Below, piece by piece: positions 1 to 4,864 of a DNA stretch of 5,010 nucleotides. The stretch's first letter is position 1; each line of letters begins with the position of its first letter. Location: the NCBI GenBank assembly GCA_030620735.1, contig JAUXDV010000160.1, positions 1 through 5,010 on the forward strand. The letters are read 5' to 3'. The notes beneath the pieces are model-generated. The model was not told where the DNA came from. It saw only the letters and a program-made list of their open reading frames with translations, and did no database searches. This DNA comes from Gammaproteobacteria bacterium. GTDB lineage: Bacteria > Pseudomonadota > Gammaproteobacteria > Chromatiales > Chromatiaceae. The translations under genes and the position numbers were made by a program.

Positions 1-1
1 G

Positions 2-157
2 GCGGCGCGCATTCATGCCTATCTGCACCGCGAGGAGGGGGACGAGTGGAACTCGCGCTATTGGCACAGGCGGGCCGGCTCTACATTCCCTGAAGGAGTG
101 AGCCTGGAAGAGGAGTGGGGTTCGTTGGCCCGGAGTTTGACCGGGTTTAGTGATTAA
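2..157 (+). CDS. Conserved hypothetical protein, C-terminal part (5' end outside window)
   Basis: An open frame runs in from the left edge and ends at TAA 155-157, giving the last 51 residues of a protein. The peptide contains a HAYLHREEGDEWNSRYWHRR stretch followed by AGSTFPEG and an acidic SLEEEW tail. This resembles a family of roughly 90-100-residue proteobacterial proteins of unknown function that share an 'H-x-x-HR-x-EGD-x-x-N-x-x-YW-x-R-x-G' signature, as I recall it. No catalytic function can be named. The usable codons, the conserved-looking motif and the short 14-base gap to the next gene on the same strand all support a real gene, possibly co-transcribed with it. The start and N-terminal half are not visible. 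Confidence 0.65.
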   Translation, partial: AARIHAYLHREEGDEWNSRYWHRRAGSTFPEGVSLEEEWGSLARSLTGFSD

Positions 158-171
158 AACCATTGGGACAA

Positions 172-882
172 ATGAGTCAAAATAGGAGAGATCAAATCAA
201 AGTATTAAGTAAAGCAGAATTAGAGCGTCTCAATCAATTTCTGCTGGATCGTGTCGATGAGAATGCTGATACAAGAGGCCTGGACGAGGGTATGCTGGAT
301 GTTTCGGAGCTGGATGGTTTTTTTACCGCTATTGTCAGCGGGCCTGTGATTGTACAGCCATCTCAATGGCTGCCGGTGATATGGGGTGATTTTGAGCCGG
401 AGAGAGGGAGTGACAAGGAATTCGAGGTGATCATTTCACTGATGATTCGACATATGAACGGCATTGTGAGTACGTTAATGGATCAGCCCGAAGATTTTGA
501 GCCGCTCTATTTGGAACGGGTGGGGGAGGATAGGAACTACCTCATTGTTGATGATTGGTGTGAAGGTTATATAAGCGGGGCAGTGCTGACGGAAATGGAG
601 GGAGGTGATGCCGGGAAGTTAATGGAAGATCTTCTTGCACCCATTCGGGCTTTTACGCAGGCAACGGGCTGGAAGGGGCATGAGTCCAGTGAGAGCGAAG
701 TGAGAAATCTGCAGAATGCGATTGCACCCAATGTGCGGGAGATTCACTCTTACTGGCTTGCTCAGCGGCCTGAAGAGGCGCCACCATCGCAGTCAGTGCG
801 TCGCAGCGAACCGCGGGTGGGGCGTAATGATCCTTGCCCCTGTGGCAGCGGTAAGAAATATAAGAAATGTTGCTTACATTAA
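172..882 (+). CDS. UPF0149 (YecA-like) family protein with C-terminal SEC-C zinc-binding motif
   Basis: A 236-residue cytoplasmic protein with no signal peptide or membrane helix. Residues about 12-195 match the UPF0149/YecA family: an N-terminal helix (LSKAELERLNQFLLDRV), the hallmark LDVSELDGFFTAIVSGP segment with the following PSQWLPVIWG (about 42-72), and the later DDWCEGYISG segment (127-136). The tail GRNDPCPCGSGKKYKKCC (217-234) is a SEC-C motif, with C222, C224, C233 and C234 as zinc ligands, as at the end of SecA. In this family the motif is thought to mediate contacts with protein or ribosome; the exact role is not settled. ATG 172 is preferred, although its ribosome site is weak (GGGA only 3 bases away). 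A TTG at 163 would add three residues and has no better site. A stronger-looking AGGAGAG at 184-190 has no start codon behind it. Confidence 0.9.
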   Translation: MSQNRRDQIKVLSKAELERLNQFLLDRVDENADTRGLDEGMLDVSELDGFFTAIVSGPVIVQPSQWLPVIWGDFEPERGSDKEFEVIISLMIRHMNGIVSTLMDQPEDFEPLYLERVGEDRNYLIVDDWCEGYISGAVLTEMEGGDAGKLMEDLLAPIRAFTQATGWKGHESSESEVRNLQNAIAPNVREIHSYWLAQRPEEAPPSQSVRRSEPRVGRNDPCPCGSGKKYKKCCLH

Positions 883-932
883 TAAAAATAATTCACCGGG
901 ATTGTTTTTACGGCAAACCACTTTATGACAGA

Positions 933-1565
933 CTATGACTGGCTGCTGATCTGGTTGCGGCGCAGATATTTCATGACCTTCGTGACGTATTGCCGCGTCT
1001 CCCTGTAAGGGGGGATTTTGCGGCCATGTTTGACCACTGCATTTTCACCAGCGTTGTAACCGGCAACGGCAAGTTTCATGTCGTTGTTGAAATAGTCAAG
1101 CAGGAACCGCAGGTAGCGCACTCCACCATCGATGTTTTGCCTCGGGTTTTTACTGTTACTGACGCCAAAGCGTTTGGCTGTTGCCGGCATCAACTGCATC
1201 AGTCCAACCGCACCGGCATGCGAGACAGCTTTGGGATTGTAGGATGACTCTGCCTGGATGACAGCATGTACGAGCTCCACGCGCACGCCGTACTTTTTTG
1301 ATTTTTCTTTAATGATAGCCGCGTATGGCCGATGTTTTAATTTAGCCGCCACACCCTTCGTGCGAGGAAGTACAAAAAGATCTGATCCCAGGCTATCTTG
1401 CAGGCTTGCTTTGAAGGCATCCTGACTCGGTGCTGGCTTTTTTTCACCCAGGTTAACCGGCATGCCGTTGAAAGAAAATCTGAACGCCGCAGCATCCTGT
1501 GACATTCCAGTCAGTGCAGTGAGAATAATGGAGATACTCAGAATCGGGATCTTATGTGCAGACAT
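933..1565 (-). CDS. Secreted lytic transglycosylase, SLT/GH23 domain
   Basis: A 210-residue exported murein lytic transglycosylase, which cleaves the MurNAc-GlcNAc bond of peptidoglycan and forms 1,6-anhydroMurNAc. Residues 1-27 form a signal peptide (hydrophobic ILSISIILTALTG, then an AAA cleavage region before FRF). There is no lipobox cysteine, so the enzyme should be soluble in the periplasm. The catalytic domain spans about 80-202: AVIQAESSYNP carries the catalytic acid E106, followed by GAVGLMQLMPATA (118-130), NIDGGVRYLRFLL, AGYNAGENAV (168-177) and PPYRETRQYV (185-194), all hallmarks of family 1 (Slt/MltC/EmtA-like) enzymes. Residues 28-79 are not recognised. It is short for a lytic transglycosylase, with one catalytic domain and no LysM or substrate-binding module. 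It has its own promoter and converges on the UPF0149 gene 50 bases away, where I see no clear terminator. The Shine-Dalgarno sequence before ATG 1565 is poor. Confidence 0.93.
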   Translation of the reverse strand: MSAHKIPILSISIILTALTGMSQDAAAFRFSFNGMPVNLGEKKPAPSQDAFKASLQDSLGSDLFVLPRTKGVAAKLKHRPYAAIIKEKSKKYGVRVELVHAVIQAESSYNPKAVSHAGAVGLMQLMPATAKRFGVSNSKNPRQNIDGGVRYLRFLLDYFNNDMKLAVAGYNAGENAVVKHGRKIPPYRETRQYVTKVMKYLRRNQISSQS

Positions 1566-1599
1566 AGAGGTTCACGTTTCTTTTGCAAAATTATGCGTG

Positions 1600-1628
1600 A
1601 CTATACCTTGAAGAAACTAATGTTGCAA
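1600..1628 (-). promoter_or_regulatory. Sigma70-like promoter for the lytic transglycosylase gene
   Basis: Reading the minus strand, TTGCAA (1628-1623, 4 of 6 to consensus) is followed after exactly 17 bases by TATAGT (1605-1600, 5 of 6). Transcription would begin near 1593, giving a leader of about 28 bases before the start codon at 1565. The promoter lies in the 119-base gap after the DUF218 gene, so the transglycosylase can be transcribed independently of the TIR-DUF218 pair. This is motif inspection only. Confidence 0.6.
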
Positions 1629-1684
1629 ATGGGTGAAATTTATGCGTTTCCAATAGTCATCGGACGGAGAGTCAATGTAACTAT

Positions 1685-2194
1685 TCAGGTACCTGTTGCG
1701 CGCTGATAAAGAGAGCGCAGTGCATAGTAGGGGATCGCCGGGAGTTCTCGCAGGTAGTGCAGCAGTGTAGTGCGGGTAGTGGTTCCGCTATGCCCCCTGC
1801 AGATGAGACAGGGAGTGGCATTGACGCCGAAGGCGCGAAATGCAAGCAGAGAACGTGGGAGATGGTAAGAGTCAGTCACCAGGATGACCTGTCGCCAGCC
1901 CTGCTCCCGGATGATCTTTGCACACTCCCTGGCGTTCTCCCAGGTTGATTCAGCGCGTTCTTCGAGGAGGATGTGCTGGTACGGAATGCCGCGCTCAACA
2001 GCGATGCGCCGCATCACTTGAGCTTCGGATGGTTCGCGCCCGCCCGCACCTCCGCTGGCAAGCAACCATTGTGCTTCCCCCCGTTTGAGCAGTTCGATAC
2101 CCCACTCGACACGGCGAATCAGCGTGGGACTCGGTTTGCCGCTGGGATAGACGGCTGCGCCGAGGATGACTATGGCATCAGTCCCGTCAGGCAT
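1685..2194 (-). CDS. DUF218 (YdcF/SanA/ElyC-like) family protein
   Basis: A 169-residue protein made almost entirely of one DUF218 domain. Visible family motifs, in order: AIVILGAAVY then SGKPSPTLIRRV (7-29), LLASGG (44-49) with the following SEA (56-58), E79 with STWENA (83-88), and VTDSYHLPRS (106-115), followed by the usual terminal YLRELPAIPYYALR. It is a Rossmann-like alpha/beta fold. E. coli relatives are SanA (vancomycin resistance, envelope barrier), ElyC (envelope and lipid-carrier homeostasis) and YdcF (binds S-adenosylmethionine in vitro); the enzymatic reaction is not established. Unlike SanA or ElyC it has no membrane helix, so it should be cytoplasmic. ATG 2194 follows the TIR gene stop by 12 bases and has a GGAGA ribosome site inside that gap, so the two genes are probably co-transcribed and translated in close succession. 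No convincing terminator follows it. Confidence 0.88.
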   Translation of the reverse strand: MPDGTDAIVILGAAVYPSGKPSPTLIRRVEWGIELLKRGEAQWLLASGGAGGREPSEAQVMRRIAVERGIPYQHILLEERAESTWENARECAKIIREQGWRQVILVTDSYHLPRSLLAFRAFGVNATPCLICRGHSGTTTRTTLLHYLRELPAIPYYALRSLYQRATGT

Positions 2195-2206
2195 TGCCTG
2201 TCTCCA

Positions 2207-3136
2207 TCAGTGCATGCGCTGCTGGTAGGAGCGGATGAACAGCACATTATTCATTTGAATCTCCGAGAGCTTTGAGGTGGGGAATTCGTTCGGCGCATAG
2301 CGGGGCTGGTACCAGGGTTGTTGATCGAAATGAGTCTGCAGGTCGGAGCGGTTGAAGCGACGGCCATGACGGGCGTAGATCTCGTTGCGCATCCTGTCTA
2401 GTTGCTGCCTGGATTTTCCGGCGAGGTCTGCATCTGTCAGCTGGCGAATCATGAAAGCCGGCGTTTGTTCAACCGGCAGGTTTTTGGGTGGTGGGGCAGG
2501 GGCGGGGGGCTGTACAGGAGTCGGTGATGGTGCTGTAACAATTACTACGGGTTCTGGTTTTGGCGTGGGCTCGACTCCATGTTCAGAAGTAGGAGTTTTG
2601 TAAACATAAAAGATGGCTGCCGCAACGATAAGAAGAGGTATGACAGCCAGGAAGTAACGTTTGCTAATTGGCTTGCGATAGATCCTGTCGATGTTCTCCT
2701 TCAGTCTGTTGAAATCGGACTTATAATCCGGATCCGGACGCACCTGGATGGCATTGCGGAATGCCAGTTTTTTCAATGAATCGGGCAGATCATCCTCACC
2801 GGGTAACTTTGCATTGCTGGTAATAATCGGAATGACCGGGATATCTCTCTTCAAGGCCTCTTCGACTTCTATTCTTAAATAGTCGTCCGAATCGTTGATC
2901 CTGGTTGTTCCCGCTTCGTCAGTGATTGTCGACCAATGTTCACCGATCAGGGCGATCAGTATGTCGCAGTCATGAACGATCTTTGCGATCTCATCCCTGA
3001 AATCGACACCCAGAGGAATCGAGTCGACATCCTTGAAAATATTCTTTTTCCCATAGGCGGCGCACAAATCACTGTAGATTCTTCCGACGACATATTCGGA
3101 ATCAGCCCTGCGGTATGAGATAAATATCTTGCCCAT
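2207..3136 (-). CDS. Membrane-anchored TIR-domain protein with periplasmic YARHG domain
   Basis: A 309-residue protein with four parts. Residues 1-145 form a bacterial TIR domain (TIR_2 type): GKIFISYRRADS, the IFKDVDSIPLGVDFRDEI BB-loop region, CDILIALIGEHW, and DDYLRIEVEEALKRDIPVIPI. In the last motif E90 aligns with the catalytic glutamate of NADase TIR domains (SARM1 WxxxE; here YxxxE), so NAD+ cleavage is plausible but unproven. Residues 161-179 form one transmembrane helix preceded by RKPISKR, which by the positive-inside rule puts the TIR domain in the cytoplasm. Residues about 181-225 are a Pro/Thr/Ala-rich spacer. Residues about 231-309 form a YARHG domain (RNEIYARHGRRF, then PWYQPRY), expected in the periplasm and of unknown ligand. 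ATG 3136 is chosen because TIR proteins begin like MGKIFISYRR and AGGG lies 8 bases upstream. A TTG at 3178 would add 14 unrelated residues. The gene heads a pair with the DUF218 gene. Confidence 0.9.
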   Translation of the reverse strand: MGKIFISYRRADSEYVVGRIYSDLCAAYGKKNIFKDVDSIPLGVDFRDEIAKIVHDCDILIALIGEHWSTITDEAGTTRINDSDDYLRIEVEEALKRDIPVIPIITSNAKLPGEDDLPDSLKKLAFRNAIQVRPDPDYKSDFNRLKENIDRIYRKPISKRYFLAVIPLLIVAAAIFYVYKTPTSEHGVEPTPKPEPVVIVTAPSPTPVQPPAPAPPPKNLPVEQTPAFMIRQLTDADLAGKSRQQLDRMRNEIYARHGRRFNRSDLQTHFDQQPWYQPRYAPNEFPTSKLSEIQMNNVLFIRSYQQRMH

Positions 3137-3229
3137 GATGATAGCCCTGAGTGAGTGAAGCCCCGATTGATTGCTCAACCGGCTCTTGAATCCACGCTGT
3201 AATTCTTATCGAATATGTCCATAGTACCA

Positions 3230-3262
3230 GCACATGTTGTGCAGCAACGAACAACAATGTGC
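3230..3262. repeat. Inverted repeat upstream of TIR gene
   Basis: GCACATGTTGT (3230-3240) is the reverse complement of ACAACAATGTGC (3251-3262) except for one bulged base, with a 10-base loop between. It lies about 95 bases upstream of the TIR start codon. There is no T-run after it on the minus strand, so it does not look like an intrinsic terminator. It could be an operator or a transcribed hairpin; neither is shown by the sequence. Confidence 0.5.
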
Positions 3263-3269
3263 GTATTTC

Positions 3270-3279
3270 TTGAGAAGTT
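3270..3279. repeat. Extra copy of the MITE-like element's end sequence
   Basis: TTGAGAAGTT here is the exact reverse complement of AACTTCTCAA at 3305-3314, the left end of the adjacent element, and differs by one base from TTGAGAACTT at 3405-3414, the right end. Each TTGAGAA copy is followed by TATCTGGAC, at 3292-3300 (13 extra bases between) and at 3414-3422. The pattern suggests nested or partly deleted copies of one repeat family. Confidence 0.5.
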
Positions 3280-3304
3280 TCAATGTACTTCTATCTGGAC
3301 GTGT

Positions 3305-3414
3305 AACTTCTCAATAAGTCCGTGCATTGAATACACATTTTAAAACAGATGTCATTGCGAGGAGCTGAAGGCGACGTGGCAATGACAACAATCACACGGG
3401 CTTTTTGAGAACTT
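3305..3414. repeat. MITE-like element (~110 bp) with terminal inverted repeats and REP-like core
   Basis: The left end AACTTCTCAATAAGTCCGTG (3305-3324) matches the reverse complement of the right end (3395-3414) at 17 of 20 positions, and similarity continues a few bases inward (CATTG against CAATC). The core contains the perfect palindrome described at 3350-3387. No transposase gene is present, so any movement would depend on an enzyme elsewhere. TATCTGGAC occurs just outside both ends (3292-3300 and 3414-3422). It might be a target duplication but sits asymmetrically, so older repeat copies are the safer reading. Boundaries are estimates. Confidence 0.5.
3350..3387. repeat. REP-like palindrome (GTCATTGCGAGGAGC type)
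   Basis: TGTCATTGC (3350-3358) and GCAATGACA (3379-3387) are perfect 9-base inverted repeats around a 20-base loop containing GAGGAGCTGAAGGCGACGTG. This matches, from memory, an interspersed palindromic repeat common in intergenic DNA of many gammaproteobacteria. On the minus strand the hairpin is followed by TCTGTTTT, so it could also end transcription from the NTAQ1 gene; that role is inference. Confidence 0.65.
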
Positions 3415-3468
3415 ATCTGGACACAGGCGGCAAAGTCGTCAAAAGAGCAGAGACGGTAAAGGAGATGT

Positions 3469-4089
3469 CTATCCTTGCCGGCTTGGTCGGACTCCGGAAA
3501 AACGCCTCCACATCGCAGGTAGATTCAGCACTTTCCCCACGAATTCCTCCTCCATGTGCACAAAACGGAACAGGTTCATGCCCAACTCAGGTTGAAAAGG
3601 AGGTTCCCATTCTGGCGGAGGCGCCAGCCAGTCGCCGTTTTTATCGCGCATGTGGGAACGGTTGGTCGAGAGATGTTGAAGGTACTCCTGCGGGGTCAGC
3701 AAACGAAATAGCGGCCTGTAGGTTTCAGGGATGCTGCGATCCATGGCAAAAGAGAGCTGCAGCCAGGTTTCGGCTTTAACAGGGAATTCCAGGGTGGTGT
3801 CGAGATCCCACACCAGCCAGCCGCGTTTTCGCTCTTTGCTCAGTAGGATGACGTGGTAGTCCCAGATCATCGGGGCATCAGGCGAATGTGCAGCACGGTG
3901 GTGCCAGATCGCACAACTCTTTTCGGCATTGGATGCAAATACCACAAAGGCAGGTCGTCCCTGAAATTGCGGCTCCCGGCAGAGTTGCCAGACATTCTCT
4001 TCGCAGTAGCAGGGCGAGTAGTGAAATTGTTTCTTCAGGTCCACTTGCGGTTGATTTCTCTTTTTAGCGAATGAGCCGGGTCTCGACAT
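3469..4089 (-). CDS. Protein N-terminal glutamine amidohydrolase (NTAQ1-like)
   Basis: A 206-residue cytoplasmic enzyme that should deamidate an N-terminal Gln of proteins to Glu, releasing ammonia. It matches eukaryotic NTAQ1 (WDYG family, Nt_Gln_amidase) along nearly its whole length: SPCYCEENVWQLC (25-37), FVVFASNAEKSCAIW (48-62), PMIWDYHVILL (73-83), VWDLDTTLEFP (93-103), YRPLFRLLTPQEYL (124-137), NRSHMRDKNGDWLAPPP (143-159) and MNLFRFVHM (171-179). Aligned with human NTAQ1 (C28, H81, D97), the triad is C29, H79 and D95, all present. Length matches the human protein (about 205 residues). ATG 4089 is the only ATG before the first motif. Its ribosome site is weak (GGGG a few bases upstream, in a GC-rich hairpin). 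The 89-base gap to the upstream inhibitor gene and the same strand allow co-transcription, but I see no own promoter. Confidence 0.93.
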   Translation of the reverse strand: MSRPGSFAKKRNQPQVDLKKQFHYSPCYCEENVWQLCREPQFQGRPAFVVFASNAEKSCAIWHHRAAHSPDAPMIWDYHVILLSKERKRGWLVWDLDTTLEFPVKAETWLQLSFAMDRSIPETYRPLFRLLTPQEYLQHLSTNRSHMRDKNGDWLAPPPEWEPPFQPELGMNLFRFVHMEEEFVGKVLNLPAMWRRFSGVRPSRQG

Positions 4090-4178
4090 CCAGCCCCGGT
4101 CTCGACCAGGACGGGGCGGCTGTCGGTACAGGTCTGTTTCTCTGCAGGGCAGGGGTCTGGCAAGCGCTATTCTCCAGA

Positions 4179-4805
4179 TCAGATCCCACCAGAGTTTCCT
4201 GCATCAAGCTTGCATTTAAACTCTGCAGTATCAATGACTCCCCATGTAACAATTGCTTCAGAGCCTTTGCTCCAGAACTCGACGTTTTGACCCAGATATC
4301 TGGAGCCACTGCCGGAGTGGGTGAGAAACAGCAGTTTTTGCTCATCCACCCCGTCGGAGAGACGTGTCAGTACGGCAGCCGGCAGTTCAGTCTCATTATA
4401 GAAAACGGCTGTGATGGAGTCATGTTTTTCAGGGTTGCAGAGAAACACTGCTGAATGCGTTATCTCAGCTGACCCTGTGGTGATCTGTAGATCGGTGATT
4501 CGTTGCTGGTAGTTGCTGCGCACACACCCGGATTTGTCCTCTGATTTCCAGCAATCATTGCGCCCCTTGATCCAGCCGCGCTGCCCGGCTTTCAGGGTTT
4601 TGAGCTCTTCGGCAGGATAGCTTTCAGTTGCCAGCTTGAAATATTTGGCCAACTTGTGATCGAGCGTTGCAAGTTCATCATTCTGACAGATGAGTTCCTC
4701 GATGCTGCCGCTCGCCTTGCTGCAGTCAAAAGAGGGTTCCGCAGCCTGGCTGGTGGATATGAAGCCGAGCAGGGTGATTATGGATAGGATTCGAGAAAAA
4801 TGCAT
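4179..4805 (-). CDS. Secreted LprI-MliC fusion, putative c-type lysozyme inhibitor
   Basis: A 208-residue exported protein. Residues 1-22 are a signal peptide (MHFSRILSIITLLGFISTSQ, then an AA cleavage region) without a lipobox, so it is probably a soluble periplasmic protein. Residues about 24-108 form a LprI/DUF1311 domain: FDCSKASGSIEELICQNDEL, LDHKLAKYF, then QRGWIKGRNDCW and the C94 segment ending YQQRITDL. Residues about 117-200 form a MliC domain: FLCNPEKHDSITAVFYN, the key SGSGSRY loop (164-170), VEFWSKGSEAIVTW and the final C198. In the MliC/PliC family this loop inserts into the active site of c-type lysozyme. Mycobacterial LprI is also reported to inhibit lysozyme, so both halves point to the same role. 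Cysteines 28, 40, 85, 94, 123 and 198 suit disulphides. ATG 4805 is supported by GGAGT about 7 bases upstream and by the signal peptide; the frame extends upstream only because it is antisense to the toxin remnant. Confidence 0.88.
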   Translation of the reverse strand: MHFSRILSIITLLGFISTSQAAEPSFDCSKASGSIEELICQNDELATLDHKLAKYFKLATESYPAEELKTLKAGQRGWIKGRNDCWKSEDKSGCVRSNYQQRITDLQITTGSAEITHSAVFLCNPEKHDSITAVFYNETELPAAVLTRLSDGVDEQKLLFLTHSGSGSRYLGQNVEFWSKGSEAIVTWGVIDTAEFKCKLDAGNSGGI

Positions 4806-4835
4806 TGTTTTACTCCTACAAAAGCTGTGTGCCGA

Positions 4836-4864
4836 ATGATAAGAAGTAAGGGGCGCAGTAGCAA
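4836..4864 (-). promoter_or_regulatory. Sigma70-like promoter for the LprI-MliC gene
   Basis: On the minus strand TTGCTA (4864-4859, 4 of 6) and TATCAT (4841-4836, 5 of 6) are separated by 17 bases. Transcription would begin near 4829, about 24 bases before the ATG, leaving room for the GGAGT ribosome site. The promoter sits where the toxin remnant on the other strand loses its similarity, so it may have been brought together with the gene by the same rearrangement. Confidence 0.55.

Larger units (their letters stand above)
3137..3468. other. Repeat-rich intergenic region between NTAQ1 and TIR genes
   Basis: No credible coding sequence is seen in these 332 bases on either strand. Nearest the TIR gene (3137-3229) is its leader, with AGGG as a weak ribosome site. 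I found no promoter there with both good boxes and correct spacing; the closest is TTGCTG and TACTAT on the minus strand, only 15 bases apart. Next come an inverted repeat at 3230-3262 and a composite repeat at 3270-3422, listed separately. The rest, 3423-3468, holds nothing recognisable beyond the 3' flank of the NTAQ1 gene. Confidence 0.6.

Noticed and set aside
883..932. Shared terminator between the convergent UPF0149 and transglycosylase genes
   Set aside because: The 50-base gap contains a TTTTT run but no stable inverted repeat next to it.
1645..1684. Possible terminator hairpin after the DUF218 gene (AATAGT/ACTATT arms)
   Set aside because: The stem is short and AT-rich with a large loop and no T-run follows on the minus strand.
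3137..3178. TTG start giving the TIR protein 14 extra residues
   Set aside because: No ribosome site precedes TTG 3178 and TIR proteins of this type begin directly with MGKIFISYRR-like sequence.
3405..3779. Open frame on the plus strand across the NTAQ1 3' end and MITE end
   Set aside because: It is antisense to clearly conserved NTAQ1 motifs and its product resembles nothing known.
4071..4454. Plus-strand and minus-strand open frames overlapping the NTAQ1/LprI-MliC junction
   Set aside because: Both are out of frame with well-supported genes and show no domain, signal peptide or ribosome site.
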